DNA of 64,000 nt from Dermanyssus gallinae (GCA_003439945.1 QVRM01006416.1:1192001-1256000), one strand, 5' to 3'; positions 10,471-22,972 are shown, numbered from the stretch's first letter. A program made the numbers and translations. Notes: generated by a model from the sequence alone, not told the origin.

Positions 10471-10535
10471 CAGTCCGGGTGTTAATATATATATATACCC
10501 AGTCCAGGTGTAAATATATATATATATATATATAC
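10432..10535. repeat. TA array with a duplicated 17-bp insert
   Basis: (TA)n is interrupted twice by nearly the same block, CCCAGTCCGGGTGTTAA at 10468 and CCCAGTCCAGGTGTAAA at 10498, each followed by more (TA)n. This gives a short compound tandem repeat. Confidence 0.85.
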
Positions 10536-10887
10536 GTGCATGCCTTCATTTAACATACAGGCCGACGCGTGCCATCTCTCCAGTGACACAATAGCATAGT
10601 CATTGACTGCTCGTATTTGATTAAAGCAAAATAAGCGTGAAGAGGGCCACGCGTTTGACGCACAGAATATGCCTAATGCGATCTACTACTAACGTGATCT
10701 AGGAAGCGTCGTCGCTGTGCTGTTTTTGTCTATCAGCACAGTGGACAGACAGCTTTCGCCACACGTGAAGCCAATCGTCGTCGGACTTATAACGATAATC
10801 AATCAAAATCAAACGACGGCAATCAATATTAATTCACTCTCACTTCCTAGCTCCTTTTTCTCTTTTGTCCCTGTCCTTCCATCTTGG
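10536..10887. other. Unique sequence, no gene
   Basis: No motif or repeat is recognised. Confidence 0.4.
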
Positions 10888-10912
10888 TATATATATATAT
10901 ATATATATATAC
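10888..10912. repeat. (TA)n microsatellite
   Basis: About 12 TA dinucleotides. Confidence 0.9.
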
Positions 10913-11035
10913 ATACGTTACAACAAAAAAATAGTCCGAGCAAGAATAGGGATTGTCCCCGTGATTGAATGGTGCACATTATTTTGTTATTCATCTAATG
11001 CCGTTAGACTGAACATATGCAATATACACATCCAC

Positions 11036-12125
<1,090 letters not shown>

Positions 12126-12167
12126 AATATGTATCTATATATATGTATATATGTATATATGTATATA

Positions 12168-12198
<31 letters not shown>

Positions 12199-12199
12199 G
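12126..12199. repeat. TATATATG compound array and (TA)n
   Basis: Four to five copies of an ATGTATAT octamer-like unit (12138-12172), running into pure (TA)n. Confidence 0.9.
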
Positions 12200-12616
12200 C
12201 CTACTGCAAGTAGATGGCAATTTTCATCTTGAAACAATACTGACGATTGGTGGATGACGAGACATGAGCCGTTTCAGCCGTTTAACGTGGAGTATGCGGG
12301 CACCGCCCCACGTCATTGATTAAGTCTCGGCGAACCATTCTTGGCGCCTAAGAACAATGAATTTGTACCGTCATACGCAATTAACCGACTTCATATGTAT
12401 ATATATATATATACATACGTGGCTATGTGTGGGTTGGCTGATATGACGCAAACAGGGGTTCTGTCATTAAGAGGCGCAGACCAGACAGGTGGGGAGAACT
12501 CTAAAATGTATTAAGGTATTGCACCAACAAGGTATTGCACATAACGCATTTCTCAACAATAGTTTATTTTGTGTAGTCTACTATTTTTAAATACTTTTAG
12601 ATTGTACTCCGTAAGC

Positions 12617-12621
<5 letters not shown>
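12200..12621. other. Unique sequence, no gene
   Basis: It contains a short (TA)n at 12398-12412. Otherwise nothing is recognised. The pair AAGGTATTGCACCAACAAGGTATTGCAC at 12513-12540 is a short direct duplication of AAGGTATTGCAC. Confidence 0.45.

Positions 12622-12683
<62 letters not shown>
12622..12683. repeat. (TA)n array
   Basis: About 30 uninterrupted TA dinucleotides. Confidence 0.95.
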
Positions 12684-12684
<1 letters not shown>

Positions 12685-13182
12685 TAAACGGACTTTAACC
12701 AAAGCAGACAATAGCCGTGTGTATAGGTTTGTACAATGTTTGAACCGTCGGGTGATTGCTGTGTGTTCACATAGTAACAAAATAATGAAGCTATAGCTCG
12801 AAACTTAAACTGTTTCCTATACATCAAGCAACATGAACTATACTTTTTAACGGGTCTTGTCTACCAAAAAACTGCTTGTTAATTAGCTCATTTATCACCC
12901 AAGTATGGCTGTAATAGATATCCCATCCCTATAGCGTGGAGCAATGTTTGCTTTTCAAAACCTGTTATGTCTCACATGATGAATGTAGTCAAATACCGTT
13001 CGGCGACGTAGTCGATACATGGGCGTCCGTCTTGACCACATTGGGCTTGGTTGGAATGTATGGCAGAACATACTTTGCTGCCCGGAACGAAGCGTGTTGA
13101 CTTTGAGGCGGCAAATGAACATATACATATTGTTAATTACAGAAAAAAGAAAATAATCTATCTACCTTACTTTTTTAAACGC
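12684..13182. other. Unique sequence, no gene
   Basis: No feature is supported. A plus-strand frame from 13051 runs through the next TA array to 13467, but it shows no known domain. Confidence 0.4.

Positions 13183-13212
<30 letters not shown>
13183..13212. repeat. (TA)n microsatellite
   Basis: About 14 TA dinucleotides. Confidence 0.95.
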
Positions 13213-13214
<2 letters not shown>

Positions 13215-13960
13215 GCGTTGCTTTGTATATTTGGACAGCGACAATTTTAGCGACAACGCTTTCGCAGGGTCGCGTTTTTTTTACATAGTCTTACATAGTA
13301 CAGGACAACACAGAGTAGAGGGCGTCGAACAATTTTTAGTAGCGCACGAGAGAAGCGCCGGGGTACAAATACAAAAACACACGACTCCGCTATGGGCAAC
13401 ACCACCAACGACTAGACTACGAACTGTGATGAAAAGCGTTAGACGGAAACGTTCAGAAGAGATCTAAAAACGTTAAGAAAAACACCTACTACTACTACTA
13501 TTACTGCTACTACTACTGCTACAACTAGTCACGCGCAGGGTCGCCTGAATGGTATAATTGCAATCCACCAATACGCAATTGGGCGCGAAACTTTACCGGT
13601 TTTGTTCGTTGGCGCGTGGGCGACACCCAGTTCGAACCAAGTTACGTGCCACCGCGGAAAGCTGCTACCGTAACAACGGTGTCGGTGTAAATGGGCATGG
13701 GCGTTCGCGTTCTACCCGCCGCCTGCGCCGTTCGAAGACATTGTGAAAACAACCGAATTTCTCCTAATCGTCACTGGTCGGTCCTGAACCATTTCAATGG
13801 TGCTACCTACAAACACACTGATGATCGACAGCTGCTGCCTTCTAGCCAGCAAAACCAAGGCAAATTCTCGAAATTCTGTGATTGTAATAGTGTCCCAAGT
13901 CAGTCGCATGTTTATATCTATATGTCTTATAAATACACTCATATATATACGCACAAATAA
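13213..13960. other. Unique sequence with an ACT tract
   Basis: An (ACT)n tract lies at 13487-13527. The AGTTCGAACC string near 13632 resembles a B-box but has no partner A-box at the right distance. No gene is recognised. Confidence 0.4.
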
Positions 13961-13964
13961 ATGC

Positions 13965-13995
<31 letters not shown>

Positions 13996-14044
13996 TATGG
14001 TTACTCTGTTATAATAGTTATAGATATATTATATATGTATATAC

Positions 14045-14078
<34 letters not shown>
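13961..14078. repeat. Two (TA)n arrays around 30 bp of unique DNA
   Basis: Arrays at about 13963-13999 and 14024-14078, the second with GTATATACATATATAAATA interruptions. Confidence 0.9.
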
Positions 14079-14079
<1 letters not shown>

Positions 14080-14455
14080 AGACGCGGTACCTATTTTATA
14101 TACAGCACGCGCAGGCCAGTGTAGATAGACAAAGTATTATCATAATCGTGCAGTCACACATAAAGATCGCAGCTAACTAAGTTGTACCATAATAGCCTGT
14201 GAACAGCAGACAACATCATGCTGTGAGAGGCAGGTAGAACTACGTGAAATGGTGATAGCTGGTGGCGGCAGTAGACGCAACTTTGCGTCGATGTGGTAAT
14301 CATGACGACGCCTGTAACGCATAGAGACGTAAGTTTGGATCTTGCTTTACCTTCTGTTTCGTTTCTTTAGAATGAACCACACGTATTTCTGACAAAATCT
14401 CGGCTGCTCGCGTACTGGCCCGCAAAGTGTGGGACTAACAGCAGGATAACAAAGA
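14079..14455. other. Unique sequence, no gene
   Basis: Nothing is recognised. Confidence 0.4.
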
Positions 14456-14597
14456 AATAACAACAACAACAACAACAACGACCACAGCAACAACAACAAC
14501 AACAACAACCACAGCCACAACAACAACAACAACAGCAACAACAACAACAGCAACAACGACAACAACAACAATAACAGCAGCAACAACAGCAACAGTA
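14456..14597. repeat. Imperfect (CAA)n array
   Basis: About 45 triplets of CAA with CAG, CCA and CGA variants. On the minus strand all three frames are open (Leu, Cys or Val runs), which shows the openness is a repeat artefact. Confidence 0.95.
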
Positions 14598-15317
14598 CAC
14601 GAATGAGAGCTTCTCAACTAGACTCACCTGTTCGCGCCCAACTTTGCACCTACGCCAGCTAGCCGTAAAACGGATCTACGTTCGTATCCGTTTCGCAGGC
14701 CACGGCGAAGGTTCGTGGGCTTTATTCACAGACAGCACCAGCAGCAGTAGCAGCATCTTTTTAAGCCGGTAAGTCGCGGCAGATCTGGGAGAAGGACCTG
14801 GGACTGCGTGCCATGGAGAAATTTGGGCATACCCAGTAGTTGACACGGGTGACATGACCGCCGGGTCAACGTGTCGTCACGTCTCGCGCTCGCGCTTAAT
14901 GGCGCCGCCTATATCAGCAGCACCCACAATCGTGTTCGCGCATAACTGGATGGCGCTATGCAGCATCTTGACCAATTCGTCTCTTCTATTCCTCCTCTAG
15001 TTCGCTTTTTGTCTCAGTGAAGCAGACATCGGCTTTCGCCAAGGCAGCATAGCATTCATTTAATTGTTGTGTTGCAGTTATGGCACCCAAGTCGTCCCAA
15101 GTAATCTGGTCACTGGACCCCCACCTTCTACTTCTATCTGCTTATCGGTCTGTCTGACTGGCTGGCTGTCTGTCTGTCTGTCTGTGTGACTCTCAGGACC
15201 CCACCAAGAAGTACTAATAAGTAGCCGAGGAGTACTTCACCAACATCCCTGTCTGCCGCGGCAACGGCAGCTTGATGGCCTTTTTATGAGATGGGCAACG
15301 GTCGGTTGTCTCGGAGT
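14598..15317. other. Unique GC-richer sequence, no gene
   Basis: A (CTGT)n tract lies at 15166-15187. The rest is non-repetitive. No start, splice pair or domain that I can defend. Confidence 0.4.
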
Positions 15318-15548
15318 CACTGTACAACAATTACAACAACAACAACAGTAGCAACGACAACAACAACAGTAGCAACGACAACAACAACAGTAGCAGCAAC
15401 AACAACAACAGTAGCAGCAACAACAACAACAACAACAGAAGCAACAACAACAACAGTAGCAACAACAACAACAGTAGCAACAACAACAACAGTAGCAACA
15501 ACAACAACAACAGTAGCAACGACAACAACAACAATAACAACAACAACC
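15318..15548. repeat. (CAA)n array with a recurring GTAG step
   Basis: CAA triplets punctuated every 15-24 bp by AGTAGCAA or AGAAGCAA, giving a higher-order minisatellite. A Thr-rich plus-strand frame and a Leu-only minus-strand frame both stay open. Confidence 0.9.
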
Positions 15549-15604
15549 GTACCTACGATATCACTTTCCGATGGGAACGGCCGTGTTTTCTTGTTTTCTC
15601 TTCT

Positions 15605-15682
15605 CTGCGGTTGTTGCCATTGTTGTTGCTGTGGTTGTTGTTGTTGCTGCCGTTGTCGTCGTCGTCGTCGTCGTCGTCGTGG
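15605..15682. repeat. TTG then (TCG)n tract
   Basis: GTTGTTGCC-type triplets pass into eight TCG/CGT triplets at about 15655-15680. It lies 60 bp beyond the CAA array and is of opposite strand sense. Confidence 0.85.
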
Positions 15683-16166
15683 TTGGTCATTCTATGCGTG
15701 CGTCTCATTGCACAAGCAGACAAACGTAGCCATTTGTAGCCAGGTCAGCGCGAATAGCACGCAAATGGGCAGCAGCAGCAACGGAAGGATAGAGAGATAG
15801 AGAGAAAGCACAGGTGTTGTCATACACAAGTACTAGCAGCTGTCCCAAACACACAGCCAACGACAGCCGAGCAGCCTAGGCACAGTATAGTCTAGCTCCA
15901 CCATCACCACCTACTTACTACCGGCCTAGTATGGGCGCGCGCTACGTACGTTTGAGACCTTACGACTGTCTCTGGTTTTGCCTGCGCGGCGCTACGGTGC
16001 TTGCTTGGTTGTCGATTAATTTTAATTTTTAGTCGTGACGACTTGTTTGCAATGCGATGCGATGCCTGCAATCGCGCAAATCGTATGCCTAGAAGATGGC
16101 GCACAAACAATCCAAATGACAATGTGGCAAACTCAGTCTAATGTGCATAAACGGTAATGAAATCGC

Positions 16167-16168
<2 letters not shown>
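15683..16168. other. Unique sequence, no gene
   Basis: Nothing is recognised. Confidence 0.4.

Positions 16169-16243
<75 letters not shown>
16169..16243. repeat. (TAA)n array
   Basis: Twenty-five uninterrupted triplets between ATCGCA and TGCGGATG. Unlike the ATT arrays at 39-41 kb, neither flank shows a recognisable retroelement end. Confidence 0.95.
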
Positions 16244-16244
<1 letters not shown>

Positions 16245-17929
16245 CGGATGTTGTGACGTCTGCTAATTCAGTCAGCAGACGGCTTCACTACGCCCAGGAC
16301 AGAAGAGACGATTTAGTGAATGTCTACGTATTGATTTGTTTAATGCTGGTTATGTTTTAATGCATGTTTTCATCAGACATGTTTTGCGTTTCCAATATAT
16401 ATATATATATATATGGCGTTTTTGGCAGAGTTCTATTGCTGCAACTTTGCTGCACTAATAAGTGATAAGCAGTAAGTTTAGCTATCTGTTCTCAAAGAAA
16501 GCTATTTTGACAAGTACTATAAGCATTCAAATAAATTTTCGTCGGATTATTTATCGTGTTAAATAAGTTTTCCTGATTTGCTCAAAACATACTCTATTTC
16601 CATCACAGACGCTCTCGTCTGTTTCTACCAAGTTACCGTTGTTTTACCTCAACTTTTGTTAGTGCTATTCGTTTTTACTATGATATTGGTGGTACTACTA
16701 CTTTCTTATCTCTAATTAATATAATTATCATTGGTCATCACAAGCGTGATAAAGACACCGTCACGGAACAAATAAATTATATTCGAGTTGCAAAGATGTG
16801 CCGACCATCGAACCAGAACCACCGCACAATTTAATTACGCAGGATAACGGAGACTCAACCCTTAACCTAACCTGCAGAATGTACTGCGCCTATTTTGCCG
16901 GTTTATGGCACTATCTAGCCGTATGGAAGTAACTAACAGTATGATTAAGGTTAACTCAATTAGTGATCGCTCGAAAGACGGTAACACATATAGGCGGGAG
17001 TTAGATTGTGCAAAAAGTTTGCCTATTTTGCCTCAATGAAAAGTCGTTTACAGATTGGCACTATTACACGAATAATTGGAACTGCTCAGACGAGCCGGGT
17101 GAATAATTAATTATCGTGAAGTATGGCTAACAAATGGCGACCTCCATAAGAAATTGTGCTACTGATATATTATTACTAGATGATTTTATCTAGCAGTTCT
17201 GGCTGGAACAATCGCTTAAGCGTTAATGAATTCGAAATTGTTAATTGTACTATTGAATGATTAATACATTTAGCGTATTCATATAATACATTAGATATTC
17301 ATTACATTTAAGGCTAAAGCACATTTGGTTCCTTCATGTAACTTCCTTATTTTGTTTCGCACGAAATACAAAGCATACGCCACACATTAACAAGCCAGAG
17401 TTGGGTACAAATCGCCCGTACATCACTGTCTGCATTAAATAAGATATTTATCTTTTTCTCTGCGAAACATATATGTGCTACAACGTCGTAGCAATAATGC
17501 GCGGATAGTTCGAGCAGCAAATTCATGTATGCAGTACGTCTTGCTGTGCAAAAATACAATAAAGATGGCGTTAAAAAGTCACATTTCATGGCGCTAGTAT
17601 GCAAAACCTCGTGGACAGGAAGAGAATACACGTTCCCATTAGTAAACAAAATCTAGTCACTGTTGTTGGTCATCATCACTACTATAATTGCTAGTACTGG
17701 TTAAAACCGGTGCTATACGAATATGTTATTTGGGCTGCCATCGGGGACCGACGCATTCAGCTAAATAACGGAAGAAAACTACAGTACTTGATGAGTTTAA
17801 GAGAATCAAAGAGCAGATTTTGAAAAGTGTTGCCAGAAATTATTTGCACGCAACTTGTTGGCCTAGAATATAAATTGCCAGGGTTTTTGCCACTGTTTTC
17901 TAGCGAGCATAAGTGTTGCAACTTGTATG
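16244..17929. other. Long unique AT-rich stretch
   Basis: Apart from a short (TA)n at 16397-16414 this is almost free of repeats. A minus-strand frame at 17347-17649 (100 codons) has no recognisable motif. I see no gene. Confidence 0.45.
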
Positions 17930-17932
17930 TAT

Positions 17933-17998
<66 letters not shown>
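17930..17998. repeat. (TA)n array with TAAATA interruptions
   Basis: Three TA blocks separated by ATAAATA. Confidence 0.95.
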
Positions 17999-17999
<1 letters not shown>

Positions 18000-18237
18000 C
18001 AGTTGTCTATCAACGGTTTAGCTATATATGTGTAGTTGTTTACTGTAGGCAACTGTGCCCGCCGACAGCATAGCTACGAAACAACGTACAATACGCGATG
18101 GAAGCTCCCCACAAGCGAAAGTGGTACTGTGGATGGTGACAGTTCCCACCGGTAGCAAATACGACAGCCTAAGACAGCAGACGTCTACGAAGCGGCGGTT
18201 CATTTGTATGTGAATGCCTATATACAAACGCATATGC

Positions 18238-18297
18238 ATATATGTATATATATATATATATATATACGAGGGCGGATCGAAAAGTATATATATATGC
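18238..18297. repeat. Two (TA)n tracts around a mariner-TIR-like string
   Basis: Between the tracts lies CGAGGGCGGATCGAAAAGTA (18267-18286), which resembles the ends of many mariner elements (a CGAGGG..GTTCAAAAAGT-like form). No transposase or second end was found nearby. Confidence 0.6.
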
Positions 18298-19701
18298 AAG
18301 TATTTCCGGAATCGTGGCTGGAGCAAAGACACGCGTGGGGATAACCGTAACCATTTTGGTGGTTAACAGCCATCAGCCGCTCAGTGCGTGTAGTGTGTCG
18401 GACCGACAAGGGTGCATGTCTTTACGACTTTCTGCTAGTCTATGTATATGGCTGATAGTATGCATATACGAGATGCATAAACGTATGTGGTCAAAGCTTG
18501 TCTCGACTCGACTCGAGCGTGTCGCGAAGTGTAGTCGCCATTGTTGTAACCTTGCCGCGTTAACCAGCCGGCAACTATTTCCTTCGTTAGCAGCGCGGCT
18601 AACGTGAAAGCCGCCGCAGTATGCACAGCGCATATCATATGCATCGGACAGCTGGCTGTCCAAAGACGTCCAACCAAGGAAGTCTCTTAATCTACACAGA
18701 TAGATAGATATAATACATTGTTCCGACTACGCAATTTCTGAGAAAATTGTCAAATAGCGCTTCTAACACTTGCAATATATATGAAGAAAAACAGAGAGAG
18801 AGAGAGTACACGCATAGGCCTCGTCGGAAAGCTTCAATTGCACTTGCAGTCCATTAGACGGGTCCATCATCAAGCGGGCGAGACAGTAGAACGGGACATT
18901 TACATTCGAACCAGCGACCAGTCAAATTTTACGCGTATTAGTAGAAATGTTATCTGCAAACTTTAACATACGCATATGACGGCAAGCAAGTTTCAAGGTT
19001 TACAATATGGTCGTACTGCTTGCAACACAAACGTGGCTTACGTTATTTGTTATGCCTAGTGCGTTTGGCTGGCATAAGGTAGTTACGGTGATTAGAAGTA
19101 GATATTCTAGAATCGATCTATATTCCATGCTATAATACATTTATGCCTAAGTGTATATATATATATATAAGCATATTGCTACAATAATGTCGTAAACCGA
19201 GCACAGTACTTGATGTAAGGAAATAAATTATATTTTACCGGTACTACCTTTGTAGGCGTTGAACAGGGAGCGTTGAATCGCGAAGCTAAATGTCGATCGA
19301 GTGTTGTTTCATATAGCGCTATAGTAGATACGCACTCGACCGATAGCGAGCTATTGGAGCAAACTGAAAGTGGTAATGATTAGAGGTGTGAAAATTAGCT
19401 GACCGAAGTCAAAAGCAATCACGATCGTGACGCCCACGTCGTTTATGGTTGTCACTAAGAGATCGAAACGGTGGCGGCAGTAAGCTTACGCGAACCCTAG
19501 CCAAACCGGAAGAAGTCATTTGGCATATTGGCGTCTTTTGTTTGCTAGCTAACACCGGCGGCTGCATCGTAATGAGACAGAGAACGGTAACCAACTACCA
19601 GGAAACAAGGACATATCGTACTGTATGGAAGGCGGCGCAAATTGACAAGATTAGCTGTGCGCTTTGCTCAAACCCCTATAAACATCAAAGGAAATCATTG
19701 T
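18298..19701. other. Unique sequence, no gene
   Basis: Short (GAGA) at 18793-18806 and (TA)n at 19152-19170. Several 60-120-codon frames overlap on both strands around 18240-18680, none with a motif. Confidence 0.45.
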
Positions 19702-20025
19702 GAGTAGCAACAACAACAACAACATAAAAAAACCAACAGCAGCAACAATAACAACAACAACATCATCAAAAAACCAACAGCAGCAAAACAACATAAAAAA
19801 CCAACAGCAGCAACAACAACAACATCATCATCAAAAAACCAACAGCAGCAACAACAGCAACATAAAACAACAACAAAAACAACAACAACAGCAGCATCAT
19901 CAACAGCAACATCAGTAAAAACAACAGCAGTAGCAACAAAAGAAACAGCAACAACGGCAACAACATCAGAAAAACAGAAGTAGCAACAACAGAAACAACG
20001 ACAACAATAACAACAACAACAAGAA
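19702..20025. repeat. CAA/CAG/CATCAT triplet field
   Basis: Interspersed CAA, CAG, CAT and AAAACC blocks with local duplications (ACATAAAAAACCAACAGCAG recurs at about 19720 and 19791). One plus-strand frame reads as an Asn/Gln-rich peptide to 19918. Confidence 0.9.
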
Positions 20026-20239
20026 TGACCATGACGAAGGAATGACAGTTAACAGTTGTTTGTGTGTGTGTGACTTCGTGATTGTGGAGCAGCGCGCATA
20101 GGGGGAAATGTGCGAAGCGAATGCGTTCGACGAGCAAAACTCTAAGGGGCGTTTAAACAAAGACGCTCACGACGACGAAGTATGCGACAATATGACAATA
20201 GGGGTTCAATGATGGGTTGGTTGGCTAGATTCGTGCTGG

Positions 20240-20440
20240 CTGCTAGTTTTCGTCGTTGTTGTCGTCGTCGTCGTCGTGACACCCGCAATAAGTAGACAGA
20301 TCCTGGCTATGCGGGAACAGCAACTCAGGCAGCAGCAGCAGCAACAATCACCACCACCAACAACAGCAGCAACAACACTAATCACAACAATAATCACAAC
20401 AACAAGAACAATAATCACAACAGCAAGACCAACAACAGCC
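20240..20440. repeat. TCG/GTC tract then CAG/CAA field
   Basis: (GTC)n at 20250-20278, then CAGCAGCAGCAGCAACAATC from 20331 with ACA/ATC triplets to 20440. A plus-strand frame reads ILAMREQQLRQQQQQQSPPP (about 20300-20360), which looks like a Gln-rich linker, but no domain flanks it. Confidence 0.8.
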
Positions 20441-20596
20441 GATCACCACCTCGACTGTCTCGACGACATGGCAACGTTACGCTGAGCACGTTTGCAGCGC
20501 TATAATATGTATACACGCACACGATTAAGGTAGACACATAACGTGACAATCACGGTTAGAAATCGCCGGTGGTTAGTTGTAGTTAGACGTTGGCAA

Positions 20597-20668
20597 TGGT
20601 AGTAGTAGTTATAGTAGTAAGTAGTTATATTAGTAGTAGTAGTAGTAGTAGTAGTTGTTGTTGTTGTG
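20597..20668. repeat. GTA array then (TTG)n
   Basis: (GTA)n and AGTAGT from 20598 to about 20656, then TTGTTGTTGTTG. Confidence 0.9.
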
Positions 20669-20810
20669 GCTGCAATCGGCGTTGTGCCAAGTAGCGATCA
20701 AGATTTGTACAAGATTGTTAACAGGGGGGGGGGAGGCGAGAGAAGCAAAATTGCTAGTGTTCCATTGTTGGTTGTCGTCGACTATGGTAGGTAGGCCGTT
20801 AGTACTTGTA

Positions 20811-20978
20811 CTGCTCTTTACTAAAGTAAAGTTTTCAGGCTGACCCTCAGCCAATATTAAACGTCCACGGAACTGTTTTTCACATTGCTTCATAGGCGGA
20901 CAACCCCCATTAATACAAATCGGTGCAACGGTGGGGCTCGAACCCGCACACCTATCTAGTGTCTCCTCCGGCTGGGTA
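20811..20978 (-). mobile_element. SINE-A copy 3, head missing (minus strand)
   Basis: The body at 20825-20974 matches copy 1 from the 3' GTAAAGTTTTCAGGCTGACC side to just beyond the B-box (GGGCTCGAACCCGCACACC), but the sequence stops at TCCTCCGGCT, so the A-box part is lost. Its 3' end, ACTAAAG preceded by GCTCTTT, is at 20811. It is followed at once by copy 4. Confidence 0.8.
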
Positions 20979-21237
20979 CTGCTCTTTACTACTACTACTA
21001 CTACTAAAAAGTAAAGTTTTCGAGCTGACCCTCAGCCAAGACTTAACGTCCACACGGAACTGCTTTTCACAGATTGCTTCATAGACGGACATGCCCCATA
21101 GATACAAATCGGTGGGGCAACGGTGGGGCTCGAACCCGCGCACCTCCTATGTGTCTCCTTCGGTTGCGAGGCGCAGACCTAAGCCACCACGCCATCGGGC
21201 TCGATTGCTCTTTACTACTACTACTGCTACTACTACG
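20979..21237 (-). mobile_element. SINE-A copy 4, near full length (minus strand)
   Basis: Tail GCTCTTTACTACTACTAC (20980-21000) and body 21011-21204 with B-box GGGCTCGAACCCGCG, A-box-side GCAGACCTAAGCCACCACGCC and the GGGCTCGA end. A further GCTCTTTACTACTACTAC follows at 21206-21236, so copies 3 and 4 form a head-to-tail array whose junction motif occurs three times. Small insertions relative to copy 1 show that it is not recent. Confidence 0.85.
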
Positions 21238-21856
21238 GATAATGCTGCTGCCGCGTTGCAATGACGTTACCGTACTGTCGTGTAACGGTGTTCGTTATGG
21301 AAACGCCGTTGTCGCCAACAGAGATCAGCCGCGGCTCAGTCAATCCTGGGTCTGGATGCTGGAACGGAGTCAGGTGTTGTTGTTGTTGCTGCTGTTGCTG
21401 TTGTAGTTCGTGCTGTTCTTGCATTTGCTGTTGTTGTTGTTGTTGTTGTTGTTGCTGCTGTCGCTGCCACATCCAGTCGAGGAGCAGAAACAACGAGGAG
21501 TTGTCGTCCGTCGATGGGGAAAAGATGTGACAATCTGGATAAAAAGAAATCGAAGAAGCAGAAGAAGAAGAAGAAGAAGAAGACGAAGCAGCTGAAAAAG
21601 AAAAAGAACAAGGTGAAGAATAGGAGGAGAAAGAAAACTGCGCTGATGGTGGCAGCAGAGGAAAAATTGCAGTTTTTCCGTCGTTTGTGCTTATCGTTAT
21701 TGTTGACGTTGTTGATGTTGTTGTCGTTGTTGTTGATGCCCATGTCGTCGTCGTTGTCGCAGCAGCAGCAGCGACTGTCCAGGTCTTATTGATCCGCTTC
21801 TTCTTCTGGTCGGGTCGAGCGTGAACAACAGAGAATCGACAATAGAACCGTCGCAT
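21233..21856 (-). CDS. PolyQ open frame, possible exon (low confidence)
   Basis: A 207-codon minus-strand frame from an ATG. The first half is Thr- and Ser-rich and repeat-derived. The second half has two Gln tracts of about 12 and 9 separated by MQEQHEL, then a non-repetitive stretch HLTPFQHPDPGLTEPRLISV and GDNGVSITNTVTRQYGN before the stop near 21233. Such a Q-tract followed by ordinary sequence is common in arthropod transcription factors. No DNA-binding or other domain is visible, and the plus strand is also open over part of it. It could be a real exon or simply a translated CAG/CAA repeat. Confidence 0.2.
   Translation of the reverse strand: MRRFYCRFSVVHARPDQKKKRINKTWTVAAAAATTTTTWASTTTTTTSTTSTITISTNDGKTAIFPLLPPSAQFSFSSYSSPCSFSFSAASSSSSSSSSASSISFYPDCHIFSPSTDDNSSLFLLLDWMWQRQQQQQQQQQQQQMQEQHELQQQQQQQQQHLTPFQHPDPGLTEPRLISVGDNGVSITNTVTRQYGNVIATRQQHYP
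21371..21472. repeat. CTG/TTG triplet array (polyQ on the minus strand)
   Basis: Mixed TTG and CTG triplets in two blocks, 21374-21405 and 21426-21465, interrupted by unique DNA. Confidence 0.9.
21548..21615. repeat. (GAA)n purine tract
   Basis: AAGAAGCAGAAGAAGAAG-type tract of about 65 bp, almost all purine on the plus strand, a candidate for triplex DNA. Confidence 0.85.
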
Positions 21857-21984
21857 GATCGGCGCACGATAGACGAGACCCAGACATACACAGACACACG
21901 TTCGACCCGTAGTGCAGCATTACGACAAGTGCGGCAAGAAACAAGCTCCCCCCCCCCTCCGAGATAGCGGTGTTAATAACAATC

Positions 21985-22275
21985 TTAGCGTCTGCTGCTG
22001 CTGCTGCTGCTGGCTTTGTTGTTGATGTTGTTGCTGCTGCTGCTGCAGATGTCATTGTTGTTCCTGGTGCAGTTGCCATTGTTGTTCCTGTTAGTGGTGC
22101 AGTAGCTGTTGTTGTTGCTGCTGCTGCTGCTGCTACTACACCTGTTGCTGTCGAAATGTTGATGACGATGCTTACTTATCAAGATGACGATGTTGGTGAT
22201 GGTTGGTCATGATGAAGATGAAGTTGGTGATGGCTGGTTATGATGATGAAGATGAAGTTGGCGATGTTAAAGATG
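21985..22275. repeat. CTG/TTG tract and GAT-rich duplication
   Basis: (CTG)n at 21991-22010 and 22032-22045, a TGTTGTTCCTG duplication near 22054 and 22080, (CTG)n at 22112-22133. Then a unit of about 31-34 bp, TTGGTGATGGTTGGTCATGA plus TGAAGATGAAG, occurs twice at 22191-22260. Confidence 0.8.
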
Positions 22276-22855
22276 TGAAGAGCGTAATGTTGAAACTGTG
22301 GATGGTGATAATGGTTATGGCGATGCGGCCACAGTAGTGATCGTAGTGCTGACGGTGATCATAGAGTGATAAAACCGAAAATGAGAATGCCGCCAAGGTA
22401 GACTGCTGCTGATGCTGTTGTTGTTGCTTCTAGCGCATAGACCGCCGATCGTTGTTGTTTTTGTTGAGTTGTTGGTACGTTAAGCTGCTGCTGTTGCTGA
22501 TGTTAGCAGTGGTGGTGGTGAGATGGTGCAGACGGTGGTCTTTGTCTTTACGAGACAGACAGACAAACAGGCAGAGAGATAGAGAGAGCCTGGTGTTTCG
22601 CTTCTGCGTCTTGCTGCGTTCATGATGGTCGCCATTTCAATGATCCCTGCCGCTCGTTGGCTTAACAACTCATCTGCTGCTGCTGTTGCTACTACCATTA
22701 CCACCATCACCACCACCACGGGCTCCGTCACCACCAGCCACCAACCACAGCCAGTCATCGCTTGAGGGCCAACTTGTCGCTTCTGACGCTTTGTGAAGCC
22801 AGTTACAAGTAAGCAACCAACCAGTTGACGCTTAGTTGACGTACGTAGGCCAGCG

Positions 22856-22972
22856 ACGAGGACGACGACAACGACGACGACGACGACAACAACAACAACA
22901 ACAACAACAACGACGACGACGACGACAACAATAACAACAACAACAACAACCACAACAACGACGACGACGACG
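22856..22972. repeat. (CGA)n and (CAA)n mixed array
   Basis: Blocks of GACGACGAC alternate with ACAACAACA over 115 bp. The minus strand is open in all frames. Confidence 0.95.

Noticed and set aside
13051..13467. 138-codon plus-strand frame crossing a TA array
   Set aside because: Includes a run of Ile-Tyr from (TA)n and has no motif; the non-repeat C-terminal part alone is too weak to call.
15075..15110. Exon-like ATGGCACCCAAGTCGTCCCA with acceptor-like TTGTGTTGCAG upstream
   Set aside because: Only seven codons before a weak donor-like GTAATC, with no continuing frame.
22480..22953. 157-codon Val-rich minus-strand frame
   Set aside because: Its first third is the (CGA)n/(CAA)n array in translation; the rest has no recognisable domain.
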